DNA of 64,000 nt from Salticus scenicus (Eukaryota; Arthropoda; Arachnida; Araneae; Salticidae): contig OZ005648.1 of NCBI GenBank assembly GCA_963930645.1, positions 3,082,631-3,146,630 on the forward strand, in the 5' to 3' direction. Below, in pieces: positions 47,691-59,267 of this stretch. Made by a program: the position numbers and the translations under genes. The first letter of the stretch is position 1. Each line of letters opens with the position of its first letter. The notes beneath the pieces were generated by a model that had not been told where the DNA came from, did not search any database, and saw only the letters and a list, made by a program, of their open reading frames with translations.

Positions 47691-49008
47691 TGGCGTCTTT
47701 TTTATTTCTGATGTATTTGTGTAGCGAGTCTGGAAAGCATCTCCGACCCTGCATTGCTGTATGACTCTGAATTGTCAGGGTGCACTCTGCCTCTGCTAGA
47801 AGTTTTGTAACGTGGGACAGTAACACCCTTTGTAAGTCCCATTACAATTTTTGTGACAATGCTTGCATTACATTGTATTTACAGTTATACATGTCATTAC
47901 AAAACCCCCTATTGAGGAACATCCTTATTTAAACATTTTCAAATTTGTATACCATAGCATTGATTGAAAATATATAGATTAATTTTATTGTTAAATTTTA
48001 GAAGAAACATTATGCAAGTGAAAATTTATTAGGAAATTTTCTTAAAGATTCTACCATTTTGAAGTTTGATTTCAAAATGTGTTCTTGATAATATTGCTTA
48101 GGAAATGGTTATAATGACTAATGGATATAATCATCTAAATAAATTTTATGAATTTTGTGAATGATTAGGCATTAATGAAAATTACAATTTAAACATGTTT
48201 ATTATAAGGAAAATTCACTGGTAGGTTTCAAATATTTTTGTGCAAAAATAAATAAAATAATAATAATGATTAAGAAAAAATAAACTTTGTTATTTTTTAA
48301 TGCACCTGAAACACCCTAGTGTATTTTTTATACACCATACACACGTCCAAATTTTTTCCGGGGGGGGGGGGGGAGGTAATTTAATAAGTTCAATTAAATT
48401 TCATTCTGAACCATCTGTTTGAAAGATTAGCAATAGGTATCTTAGTTTTTTTCTTGAATCGATCTGATATTTTGTTATTTTATTTCTCCTGTTCAGAATC
48501 TTTTAAGCTAGACATTGAATGACACTTTAGGTACGCCTTAATTTCAATTATTGAGCGCTTTTCTAATGCAGCTAATTTTATTCATTAGATTAATTTGAGC
48601 CCAGGCGTATCGAGAAAAGCGATCATAAAATCGATAATTTTGGGAGCACGTACCCTCAATATTTAAAAGTCACGATAGGAAAAATAATTATTTAGGGTAT
48701 ATTTTAATTGATTACACGTCACTCAAAGAACAGGAGTAAATATATTTAACTTCATATTTTTAAATATTGCACCTTAAATAAAATTTGTTTGAAGTAAAAT
48801 CAATTTAATTTTATTTGAAATATCAAGGTATTTCCATGATATCCAGCTATATATTTTTCAATATTATTATTTTACATTTTGGAATACTCTTACCCCCATA
48901 TTTAGGAAATAGAGCGTAAATAATTTCAATGAATTACTATATAAATTATTTCTACTTCATTTTTTTATGCATGTAGTATTACTTCGTTAAGGACATTAAA
49001 AAAAAAAA
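47691..49008. other. Spacer with a GC-richer patch and poly-G
   Basis: 47710-47900 is GC-richer and contains TTGTAACGTGGGAC...GTCCCATTACAA, an imperfect inverted pair that may be the edge of an unknown element. A 14-G run lies at 48360-48373. The rest is AT-rich with nothing recognised. Confidence 0.5.
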
Positions 49009-49515
49009 AATCTGGAGTGACTCTACTCGACTTTCCGAACATTGAGTAACTAAACAGTTTTGTAGATAAAGTAAAGAAAGAGGAGTTGTTAAACAAACAA
49101 AAGAGAGAAAGCCATAATAGAGTGTTTCAGTATTTTTCTCCCTATATTACACGATTTTTTATTGAACGCTACTGAACTTTGAGCCCATAAATCATAATGA
49201 TAAAGAATTTTTCTTTGTGTCCCTGTAAAAAAACTATAAGTGCTAGATTCACCAAAATCTATAGGGTTCGTACTAGGGTGACTTACAATATACGTACCAA
49301 CTTTCAGCTTATTCGAACAAAGCGTTCAGACGCTAGCGTGTTCACTCACATATACACATACATACACACATACATACACACACACATACATCATCTCAAA
49401 AATAGTGCAAACGGACTCAGGGGACCTCGAAAAGTATAGAAACATCAAAATCTCGAATTCGGATTTTTGACATGATTACAATACTTTCCTCACTATAGTG
49501 TTAGGAAAGTAAAAA
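49009..49515 (-). mobile_element. Short family A element with a single 173-bp unit
   Basis: Read on the minus strand it begins with the hairpin ACTTTCCTAACACTATAGTG-AGGAAAGTATTG and continues CATGTCAAAAATCCGAATTC, the TGTGTATG tract and AACACGCTAGCGTCTGAACG. One ATTTTGGTGAATCTAGCAC...CAAAGAAAAATTC unit follows, ending AATGTTCGGAAAGTCGAGTAG-AGTCACTCCAG. It keeps both ends but has only one internal unit, so unit number varies between copies while the termini are fixed. Confidence 0.82.
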
Positions 49516-49982
49516 TTACTTAATCATGAAATAGATAAAAACTCGTTCACATAAAAATCCTTTCAGTTTAATGAGTTATTCATTCCATGAATGTCAATGG
49601 CAATGCTGGTTCAAGACATACAACGTGCGCGAATAGTCTGTTGTATGTCTATAATAGTAAAGTAACAGTAAGAGCAAAGCTACAGAGGAAAACTTTTATT
49701 TTATTTATTATTTTTTTAATTTTTGGAGAACCTTTTTTGTCTTCAGCATTTTGTGGTAAAAAATTGATTTAAAATAATTTATTTTAAAACTGAAGTGTTA
49801 AATTTAAATTATACGTTAAAAAAGAAAGAAAAGTAATATTATTCAAGATCTATCAAAATAACTATAATTTACCTGAAATGGATGGATTACATCCTTTCTT
49901 GACAATGGATTAGTCCTGATCATTTTAAAACTTCTCTGTTTTGGCATGGCTTCAACCCTTTACCACCTACGGTATTTTAAAG
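49516..49982. other. AT-rich spacer
   Basis: Nothing is recognised. Confidence 0.55.
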
Positions 49983-50218
49983 TACAGTCCTCAGCAAAAT
50001 TATTGATGCACACATCCAAAATTTTCATATATATTTTTCTTTGTTTGATCGCCAATTTTTATCAAAAACTTACTTTTTTATAAACAGTACATGACAAGCC
50101 AAATATTTATTTATAAGCTCATGACAAGACAAATGTTTATTTAACAAAACAGGATTAGGTGCCCATCTTTTAAGTAGGAATTATTGCTAGTGCTATAATA
50201 ATTTTGCTGCCGCCTGCA
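49983..50218. mobile_element. Diverged Tc1/mariner MITE, copy 3
   Basis: The left end TACAGTCCTCAGCAAAATTATT and the right end (minus strand TGCAGGCGGCAGCAAAATTATT) are inverted repeats. The core keeps AATGTTTATTTAACAAAACAGG and AAGTAGGAATTATTGCTAGTG, which match the 13.78 and 14.45-kb MITEs. It belongs to a related but distinct subfamily. Confidence 0.72.
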
Positions 50219-51606
50219 CCATTAGTTTAAAAAGCGCATAAAATCGAACTTATGGAAAAAGTGATAAAGGTATTTCTAAGAATAGAATGTATATACCTCA
50301 CCTTAATCTCGCTACAGGGACCATCCAGACGCTACCTGTAGGCGTTTTTGTTCTAGAAATGGTTTTATAAAGTGATTTTGCTGTTTTTTGTTTGACGTTT
50401 ATTCTGATCACCATAATGTTATAATTAATTCCTATATTATCTCAAGAATCTCTAAATAGAAGACCAATCATGAAATAAAAAAAATAAAAGGAACACAAAA
50501 AGTAAATACTATTTTGCACTTTTTTAAGGTCCAAATACCTTTAACGACCACTATGCACCACTGGTGGCCACCTCACAAAATCCTCATTCATTACAACACT
50601 GCTAAAAATTTCAACAGAAAACTACTGGTAGTTATTTATCTTAAGTCTTATATAAAATTACATAGAAAATAGAGGAAGATGTTGAAAAATATATTTTATT
50701 GATGCATTTTAATGATTAATATCAATTTAATTGATTATTGGCGAGAGTATATTTGTAACTTAGTCTTTGTAAACCTCGACGATAGCTTCAGGACCCCAAG
50801 TCTAATTCCTTTCCGAGCTTCGGTGACTTTTACTGGTCCATTTTGACCTTTTATTCCTTCTGGTGTCAGCCGTTTTTCCCCCTTTCTCTTCCCATGCTTT
50901 TTTCTATGGAATTTCACCCCCCCCCCCCCCCCCGTTTTTTACATTGTAATGTATGTGCGGTGTCGATTTGTAACTTAAATTTTTTCTAAAGTAGAGGCGT
51001 TCATTTTTAATTTTTATACAGAAGTTAAATAATAAAAATAGATAAAAATACAGATTGAAGATTGGGAATCTCAATTTCTTGATAAATATTTCAGTAAATT
51101 TACAGAAACTTTTTACAGTGTAAGATGAGGTGACATGCATAAATTTTATTACAGAAATCTTAAAAAAGTACCTTTTAGTAACTCAAAAAAATATGTTTCA
51201 AGTAAGTTTTTCGTTTGTTTCATAATGCGGTACAGAGTTACCAGGTACCACTTCACGAAACCCGTATTCATTACTGTGATGATGTGATACGGATAATTTA
51301 TATTCTTTATTTTTTAAAAATTGCTATAAAATATATAAAAAATATATTTACAATAAAATTCTGTTTACTCCTTAATTGAGTACATAAGTATTCGAACAAC
51401 TTATTCAAAGTTTTGTTTTGATTATTACTCCTGAAAACAGGTAACAGGTTTAACCAAATATTGGTGTTACCTGCACCTATAAGATAGCAAAACGTTTAAC
51501 TATGATTCGGTGTTTGGTTGAACCAAAACATGGAGATATAGTAGATGCAACCATAAGATGGGGAAACCTTTGACAACGATTTCAGACTTCTTTTTTTTTA
51601 TTATTA
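50219..51606. other. Spacer with poly-C; no gene supported
   Basis: A 17-C run lies at 50917-50933. A minus-strand 60-residue frame (50735-50917) is basic (Lys/Arg-rich) and less AT-biased than its surroundings, but no family is recognised. Words such as CAACCATAAGATGGGGAAACC near 51550 are unexplained. Confidence 0.5.
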
Positions 51607-51960
51607 TTATTATTTCTCTTACTCATATATGTGGTAAGAAAGTATTTCTTTTTAGGTCAAATTTTCTAAATTGAGTTTTTGTTATATTTACGCGTTTTAA
51701 GGCCCCCCTGAATCCGAAAAGCATGTTTTTAGCGTGTGTCTGTCTGTTATCAGCATATTTCAAGAACAAATTATAGCAGAAAGTCCAAACTTGATATGCT
51801 AAATGCGTATCATATAAACATGCTACACTAAAATTTTCGTTGAGATCCAGCAAATGGTTCGTGTACAGGGACATCTAAGAGAATTCAAATACATTATGTC
51901 TATGCGAAAGTAAGTACAGTGTAAGTTCCATAGACTGACTTAAACGAAATGGAAGGAACA
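51607..51960 (+). repeat. Hairpin-headed repeat, another relative
   Basis: CTTACTCATATATGTGGTAAG-AAAGTATTTC forms a CTTAC/GTAAG hairpin in the place of the ACTTTC heads. It is followed by TTTTAAGGCCCCCCTGAATCC, GTGTGTCTGTCTG and AGAACAAATTATAGCAGAAAG, in the same order as families A and B (head, GGCCCC.TGA.TCC, GT tract). Confidence 0.6.
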
Positions 51961-52956
51961 AATGTATCATATGCATATAAAAGCATGTTTTGTGTAGATT
52001 GTGGCATGGATATCATTCATCATTCGTTTACAGGGCAACCCAAAGTATTTGGATATATTGGGGCTATATTTGGAAATTGTTGGAATTGTAGTTTCTTTTG
52101 TGTTAGATGTTTTTAAACTAAGACTAAATTTAAATTTAGGTACACAATATTTTTTATAGTGCATATTGACAATATACAGGGCTACCCAGAATTAAGGTAA
52201 ATGTTCTTTTCTATTGAATATAATTGATGAAAGTGCTTTTCTACATTTTGCTATGTCGATGAACACTGGTTAGGAAACAAAATTAATTTTTCACATCCAT
52301 ACTGTAAACAATGTATTTTTTTAAAGTATCTTTTCCACTCTCGTTTTTTTTTTTTTTTTTTTTTTTTTTTCCCATAATATCAAATTTTGAGGTGCCTGCA
52401 ATTACGTAAGTCTAATTTTTAGCGGTTGATCTAAGTTAGTGTTAGTTTTTCACTTTAAAATATGGTCAAGATTGGCAAGTTTGAAGTCAAATTAATAAGC
52501 CTTGATTTTCTTTTTTTAATAATTGTATGCACTATATTTGAACGGGAGATTGAGAGGAGGTAAACCCCACCCCCCTCCTCACACAGGATTAATTACATGT
52601 CAAATAAAACTGTTTCTAAACATATTTTTTTTTTAATTTTAAGTACATTGAACTTTATTATCTTACGCTATTCATTTTAAAGTTTAATATGCAATCTATC
52701 TTTATAGTACTGAAATGCTGGGTAAGAGAAAGTCGTGTGAGTGATACACCAGATTATTTTAAATAAGCATCAACAAATCACGGTAAAAACTTTTACCATC
52801 TTATACTTTCAACTATCATAGTACCAAGTGTTGCTTCAACCTAGCCTGTTTGTGGTTACTGTAGTATTAAGTTATAGCTCAACCAAGCATTTAAATTTTT
52901 AACAGTGTGTCAAGTCTTCAGAAAACACAGAGAATACAGATTCTTTCAGATTATAA
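51961..52956. other. AT-rich spacer with poly-T
   Basis: A ~27-bp poly-T lies at about 52344-52370, and a CCCCACCCCCCTCCTCACAC patch near 52567. No gene is recognised. Confidence 0.55.
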
Positions 52957-52968
52957 AAATATTCTTTT

Positions 52969-53247
52969 GTAAGAACAGCGCGTTCGTGATCGAAAGATTG
53001 CGGGTTCGGTCCTCGAGCCGGCCGAAGACCGTCGTATACGCTAATGGCGACTGGTGCACGTTAAATTCCGTCGTGGTCGCAAAGTCTTCCAAGTTCCCAT
53101 CAAAAATTATACCTCTGGAGGTACCGGAACATGGATTTAACTCGACTCTGATCCGGATCAAAATTCGAGTTCCTGTTGTTTGGCTGGTGCTGCCATCTTT
53201 CACCAGCTTCTGGAGCTAAATTCAATCTTCTTCCCTATGTGGCGCTC

Positions 53248-53280
<33 letters not shown>

Positions 53281-53367
53281 GGAAGGCGCACCCCTCTTGC
53301 CTTAAATCAGGATAGTTTCACTACCGGGGCTCGGAAATTCCGAGTGGCATACGACAACAACAACAAC
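52969..53367 (+). mobile_element. tRNA-derived SINE, second 3' type
   Basis: Starting within the tRNA-like head, it carries AAGATTGCGGGTTCGGTCCTC (B box) and GCCGGCCGAAGACCGTCGTA, then CACGTTAAATTCCGTCGTGG and AAAAATTATACCTCTGGAGG, shared with the 36.5-kb SINE. From about 53128 the sequences part: this copy continues GATTTAACTCGACTCTGATC and TGTTGTTTGGCTGGTGCTGC, then a ~28-bp poly-A and a CGGAAGGCGCACCCC tail ending in (CAA)n. AAATATTCTTTT at 52957-52968 and 53368-53379 is the target duplication. The A box is missing, so it is 5'-truncated. The 104-residue frame across it is not a gene. Confidence 0.82.
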
Positions 53368-53379
53368 AAATATTCTTTT

Positions 53380-54766
53380 ATAAATCATTTGTTTATAATT
53401 TTATGCTTAAATTCAATACAATTTTTTTTGTTTGTTTGAAAACACTAAATGTTTTCAAATTATTTTTTCTAAACCTGAAAGATAAAATGAATATTTCGTT
53501 ATTATTTCTGAATAAATGTATTGCTATCTTTTTCATCTCTTTGATCGACGTGTAAGGAAAAAAAAATTCTATTGAATCTCAAAAGAATCAGACGATTTCA
53601 CGATAGCATTTGTAATTCGGCTTTAGGCGAATTTAAGTTAAAATGAAATCAATAATGCCAATAAGTTAAGCAGAAATTTTCTGGATTGTATTATGGAGTT
53701 CTATAAATTTCTTTGAACTTGCAGAAAAATATTGGCTTGAAGTGAATTGACTTTCAAATTTTGTTTATGTTAAAAAATTATTAATTTCGTATTCTATCGA
53801 ATAAAATTATTTTCATCAGTTTGGATAATTAGCAATATAATAATAATAATAAAAAAAACTTAGATATAGACTTATAAATATTTTTCTTTTTTAATATTAA
53901 AGTAAATATTTACACTAAGGATAAGAAATAATGTAAATATTTATTTCGGCTTTCAAATATATTTCACTTCTTACCAATGACACAGGGAATTTCAGTAATT
54001 TATGCCCTATAGCAACCTGTTTTAAAAAGACAGATTTTGTTCGAATTCAAGATAAGAAACATAAATTCCCCTATTGAATTATATTTTCCTTAAAAAATTT
54101 ACTTAAAATGCTATAAAAATTCCAATTGTGTGCTTAAATTTTATGCAATTTAATAGAAAGATACTCCATTATAATTCCTTTTGAATAAGCTTTTAGTATC
54201 TAGTTTTAAACAGAATTCTTGTATAAATAACACTTTAAATAGAATTGCGTAATAAAAAATATATTATAACTAATGATTATTTATTTAAATGGATCTTATT
54301 TTAGGAGATTTAAATTACTAAAATATTTATGTATGATTATGAAATAAGTTACTTTAGTGCCAGAACTAACGTGTAAAACAGTACTTAAAATGCATGTTAT
54401 TCAATATATTTCCGACAAAATTTCCGATAAAATAGTTATAATCAATAATGTGAAAAGACCTAATGTTATATTTACTGTTGTATAATAATTATTCATTAAG
54501 GTTTTCCATTTAAACAATCTATGATGATATTGTAATATTGTAATTGTAGTACAGATTCAAATTCCAAACTAATATTTGTGTTGGCTTTGGCTTTATCATC
54601 GCTGATGTATAGAATGCATATTGTTTGCAATGTATGGTTTACATATCATTATTAATTTGATGAATAAGAGAAAATTTTGATTTTTTTTTTTTAATCAGCA
54701 CAACTATTTAAAATAGTAATAAGTCTAAAATAAATGTCTAAGTACCAGGATGAAATATTGCATATT

Positions 54767-54803
<37 letters not shown>

Positions 54804-55443
54804 TTATTAAAATATAAAATTTGTATACAATAAACTGCAGTAAAAACAGCTTATGCAATATATTATTTAGCAACCAATAACAAAGGGAAATTAAGAGAAA
54901 AAGTTTTCTCGTACTAGAATGAGGATAAGAAAAAATAAAAGAGCTACGAAGAAAAAAGAATTAGAGTTTATATTGTAGAAAAATGGAATTACAAGAATTA
55001 GGAAATATTACAAGAAATAAAAAGATTTTTCTTAACTCACTGTATATTGTCTTCTTATTATTATTAAGTCGCATTAACAGCCCGTATAACTTACAGTTTT
55101 TATTCAATTACTTTTTGTCACAGAATTAAGATTTAAGCAAAAAAACTGTGTATGTGTGAAATTCGTATGTTTTCTGAACCTTTATGTTACAATGGACCTT
55201 ATAAATTTTTTAAATAAAAAGCAATATTTTAATTATGCAGTATTAGGTGCGAGAAGAATAATCGATATAAATCCCCGTGAAAAACAAAACACGAAATTGA
55301 TTAGCGTCACGAAAACAGATTATCAGAATATTGATTTCTGAAACTTACATACTTATAGGAATAAACACGTTTTAACTGTGTGAGGTGATGTGAGTTCTCA
55401 CGTGTATGCTAGCTTAGATTTTGAAAGATTGCGAAGTTTTTAA
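53380..55443. other. AT-rich spacer, no gene supported
   Basis: Two kilobases of AT-rich sequence with ~27-bp poly-T at about 54771-54797. A 61-residue plus-strand frame (55156-55341) is a little less biased in composition but has no recognised motif. Confidence 0.6.
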
Positions 55444-55445
55444 TA

Positions 55446-56122
55446 CAGTGAAACTTGAATAATTTGAACTTGTTTAATTCGAAATTCTGGATAATTCGAA
55501 TTTTTACTCGGTCCCTTGAATTTTGTATTAAAATAATGTTAAAAAATCTTGGATAATTCGAATTTTATTTTGAATAATTTGAAATTTTCATTCGATTACT
55601 TTTAAAATATTACAGTAAAATTTGCTCCCGAGATTTTTTTCAGCTAAAGTGCATTGTTTATTTTAACAGTCTTTCAAAAGAAGGAAAAGGTAATACAAGA
55701 TAAGACCCTACCTAGTCATCAGAAGATATGGTAGAAGATTATGGTAGATTCATACATGCACTTCGAGTCTTTTTTTTTTTATTGAAAGTCATGTCTAATG
55801 TAGAAAGCTTTATTTTTTGTATCAATTGATAGGTTGAAGTCATATGCTATGACACAAAGCTTGTACATAAAGAAGAAGTCTAAAATATCTGACTATATTT
55901 TAAAAAATGTTGAATAATTCAGCTCGTAAAAAATATTGATTTAATTGGGAAGGGTCGGAGATGTAGCACTATCCTTAGATATAAAGTTTCTGTGTTAAAT
56001 CTTTTATCGTAGAGTTTTAATTTTTTAATTTATCTCTTCTTTTTGACAAAATAGTTTCGAATTTTTGGATATTTCGAATCTTCCTCTGGCCCCTTCAATT
56101 TCGAATTATCCAAGTTCTACTG
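55446..56122. mobile_element. Tigger/pogo-type MITE
   Basis: The left end CAGTGAAACTTGAATAATTTG and the right end (minus strand CAGTAGAACTTGGATAATTCG) are inverted repeats, flanked by TA at 55444-55445 and 56123-56124. The left subterminal region repeats GGATAATTCGAATTTT twice more. There is no coding sequence. The CAGTRGAACTTGGATAATTCG form is a typical Tigger terminus and is related to, but distinct from, the ends at 14.74-15.79 kb. Confidence 0.83.
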
Positions 56123-56139
56123 TATTGAACTCAAATTTT

Positions 56140-56205
56140 CATACATGGGTTGGGTTAATCAACGTCGCACTGGGCTATTGGCGATGGTTGCATGATTGGG
56201 TTTAG
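56140..56205 (-). mobile_element. Decayed SINE 3' fragment (minus strand)
   Basis: GGTTGGGTTAATCAACGTCGC-ACTGGGCTATTGGCGATGGT resembles the minus strand of the SINE 3' end (GGTTGGGTTTTGCGTCGCACT ... CAATTGGCGACGGTC) with a small deletion. It is short and diverged, so the call is tentative. Confidence 0.4.
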
Positions 56206-56393
56206 TGGATTATGAAACTGAACTAAAGAATAAAGTACGACTTTTAAGTAAAGGAGGGATTTGGGCGAACTTTTGGGAAGATGCTGTGTTTAAGATAACT
56301 TTAGAGTATTTTATGAAGTTAAAACCAAGTAGAAATGCTTTGTGTTAGCAATTTTAAAAAGAGAGCAAAAAACGACATCGAACTAGCACAAAT

Positions 56394-56756
56394 TAAAAAT
56401 TTAAAAACTGCAAAATGGCCGTTTCGAAACCTCTGAGATTCCTTATTGAAGATGTTTGGAAAATTAAAACATGATCAAAATTGTAAAATATAAAAGAACC
56501 ATCAAAATTGTAAAATATAAAAGAACCAGGCGAATAAAGCTATTTTATATTTTCTTTAGATACATAACGCATCTTATCTTTCTTCTCACATCTCTGGACT
56601 ATGATTGCTTAACAAGATCCGGATGTTTTTAACTTTCATGGTTCTTTAATTTTTCACAATTTTATCATGTATTAACATTTTAATTTTTTCAGTAGTACTG
56701 AAGAAGAAACTTTAGAAATTCCGAAACGGCTGCTTGATAGTTTTTGAATTTTGTAA
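56394..56756. mobile_element. Decayed inverted PLE-like terminus pair
   Basis: The left arm (AAAACTGCAAAATGGCCGTTTC-GAAACC, CCTTATTGAAGATG, AAAATTAAAACATGATCAAAA, TATAAAAGAACCA) is mirrored by the right arm (TGGTTCTTTAATTTTTCACA, CATGTATTAACATTTTAATTTT, CTGAAGAAGAAAC, GGAATTTC-like, GAAACGGCTGC). The right arm contains CTGAAGA followed by CCGAAACGGC, as in a damaged hammerhead region. A 27-bp unit (ATCAAAATTGTAAAATATAA-AAGAACC) is duplicated in the left arm only. No clean target duplication is left. Confidence 0.55.
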
Positions 56757-58800
56757 TTTGATCTCTTTTAATGTTGTTAATTCTTTCTTTTTAATGGTTT
56801 ATGAAGGATAGGTGAGTTGGAAAAATGCTTCAGTTTTTAAGTAATAATATATTTGTATCAACAACTATTAGAACTGTTAGGATTTAAACAGCCTTCTAAC
56901 AACCTTGTAATATCGTCGGTAAGGTAAGACACACGTTCATACCTCTACGCGATGCCATGCTTATTTGCAACCATTTTGAGCTGTGCCCAAACACCAATCA
57001 ATAAAAGTTCCTCAGCGAGTAGTTAGTCCTTTTTAAATTTTAATAAATTTAAATTAGTTATTTTAACCTCAGCTTTATGTCTATAACTTTAGTTTAATTA
57101 GGGATCATCATTTAGTTTAGGATACCTTTGCAGGCGGTACCTCAAAAATGAAGAGTTAATAAGATTCACAGAACGCTGAGGTGCATACAGGATTAACATA
57201 AATTCATTATTTTAATGAACTATGGTCTATACGTTTCTATTATTCATTCTTTTTATATTTTCTATATTTCTCAAAATACTTCAAAATAATAAAGTTTTAG
57301 GTATTGTATACGATGTTTTTCTTTTCTTTTCAAGAATAAGCTTAAATAAAAATGCTAGATCCTGCTATTTTGTTTCCTCGAGAAATTAAACTGATTTTTT
57401 CAAATTATAAATCTGTGTTTTTCGAAATTGTTCCCAGTGGTTTCAATTCCTTTTACTGAGCGAGAAAGCAAGAAATTGCTTTTTATCCAGTTTATCAATC
57501 TGTTAGCCGTCTCCTTTTTGTTCCAATTATCAAACATTCACTTTGATTGAAACAATCTTAATTTACTTTTCCGCTAAAAGTATTTTCTATTTATTTTTAA
57601 GGCATGGGGTGTGGGAAAGGGAATGCGATGCTTTATAATTATTGTTACAAAAGGTTTGAATTAAGTCGAAATTACATGTTATAGTTTTTTTTATGGTTAT
57701 ATATTTTTTAATAAGTTGATTTACAAAATTGTGCTATATAAAATAAATGTTAATAATTTTACTGAAATTTATGCTTTGAGATTAAGTAGATAACATTTAT
57801 GATATTTATGCAATTTTAAAATATTAACCTTCTAAAAAATGTATGGTATACTTTTGATTATTTTGATTATATTTTACTTCATCTGAAAGTTTTTGTGCTC
57901 ATATAGATAGTTTTTTTTTTTTTTCTTCTCATACATTCCACATTTTAAATTACGGAGCGCTGTATCACCTATTCAATTAGATTTGCACCTATTATTTCGA
58001 TCAAAACTAAATTAACTTTTCTTAGAAATAAAACTCTGAAATACTTCCAATTATTCAGACATTGTCCGCCTAGAATTTCCTAGTATTTACATAAATTTAG
58101 CACTGTCAAAGCCTAAATTTTCACGCGTATATTTAGATTGATTCCTATTTGTATTTTCTTGAATACTTTCTGGATTTACGCTGTTAAAGCTCCATTTCTT
58201 CCTTTCTCCCCCCTTCCTGGAGATTGGTAAGGATTGTTAAGGATACATATGTCACCAAACCAAATTTCAGGGAATTACTTCTGCTATATCAAACTACCAT
58301 TAGCTAAACAAAAAATAAATTTAATAACAGCCATTTTAAAATTGATGAGATTTTGTGATTGTTCTATTTTTATCAAATGAGACTATTTTTGTAAAATACA
58401 TTGAAAATTAAATATTCTTGAACGAACTTTGTCTCAAAACGAAATCCTATGTTTATTATGACGAAGATATTTTTCTTTTGTGGAATAAATTTACTTCCAC
58501 TTTTTTTGGGCCGATTCTCAGTAAAACAAATCTAGGAAGAAGACACAGTTTAATTTAAACATATATTTACTATTCATAGAAATTATCTTAACCAAATGAT
58601 CAAACTAAACAAATTCATAATAACCGTCTCTTAAGTATCCCATTACTTGAGCTTTAAACTAAACATACACTGAAAATATATATATATATATACCGCCTTC
58701 ATCTAGAATGAATAAGTGGCCATTTTCTGAATCCCTTAACTAGAAATAGAGATTTCCGAGCTATGCGTATAAGGCACGCCAATAAACTGAATAGACGAAA
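56757..58800. other. AT-rich spacer, no gene supported
   Basis: A moderately complex stretch at 56880-57200 (GTCGGTAAGGTAAGACACAC, CAGGCGGTACCTC) and another at 58190-58260 are not assignable. (TA)n lies at about 58678-58692. No conserved frame is present. Confidence 0.5.
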
Positions 58801-59145
58801 TGATCGAGAATTTCTAGTCTCCACATTTCTAGATGGTGAAATAATATTCTGATTATTCTGAATATTCTGAATCTTTTGTATTGCAAGAAATTCTCGCTTG
58901 ACTTTCTAGAATTGGGTCATAAACCAAGAAATAAACTTGAAAAAAAAAAAACTTGTTTACTGAAACCCGTCTCTTGTATTCTCATTTATTTGCAGATATT
59001 TTTAAATAACTTTGTCCTCGATAATATAGGTAAACGTTCTAGAATTCTAATAGGGGTTTCTAGAACTCACTACCAAAGGGGACTAGAATTTATAAGGATG
59101 GCATGGAACTATTTTTTCTAGAGTCACAATGCAGATTCTAGATGT
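58801..59145. promoter_or_regulatory. Cluster of TTCTAG / TTCTAGAA motifs
   Basis: TTCTAG occurs seven times in about 330 bp (58812, 58827, 58904, 59037, 59058, 59116, 59136). Three are the full palindrome TTCTAGAA (58904, 59037, 59058). TTCnnGAA is the core of a heat-shock element bound by HSF. No promoter or gene start is evident nearby, and the cluster could equally be a degenerate repeat, so the regulatory reading is speculative. Confidence 0.3.
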
Positions 59146-59265
59146 CAGTTACAGAATTTTTTTCTCAGTATACTAGAGTAGCACAAACATATTATTTTAT
59201 CTAATTTGTTAATTAGTTGTAAGAAAGTAATATTTGACAACCTACAAATTTATTAGTCCTATATT
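59146..59265. other. Short AT-rich spacer
   Basis: Nothing is recognised. Confidence 0.5.
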
Positions 59266-59267
59266 TT

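Noticed and set aside
47800..47860. LTR edge or inverted-repeat element from TTGTAACGTGGGAC/GTCCCATTACAA
   Set aside because: Only one short imperfect pair; no second LTR, primer-binding site or target duplication was found.
50735..50917. Basic 60-residue minus-strand frame as a ribosomal-type protein
   Set aside because: Only Lys/Arg richness supports it; no family motif, no start context, and it begins beside a poly-C tract.
52905..53219. 104-residue plus-strand frame as a gene
   Set aside because: It spans the SINE head and body, which is a polymerase III-type element with target duplications.
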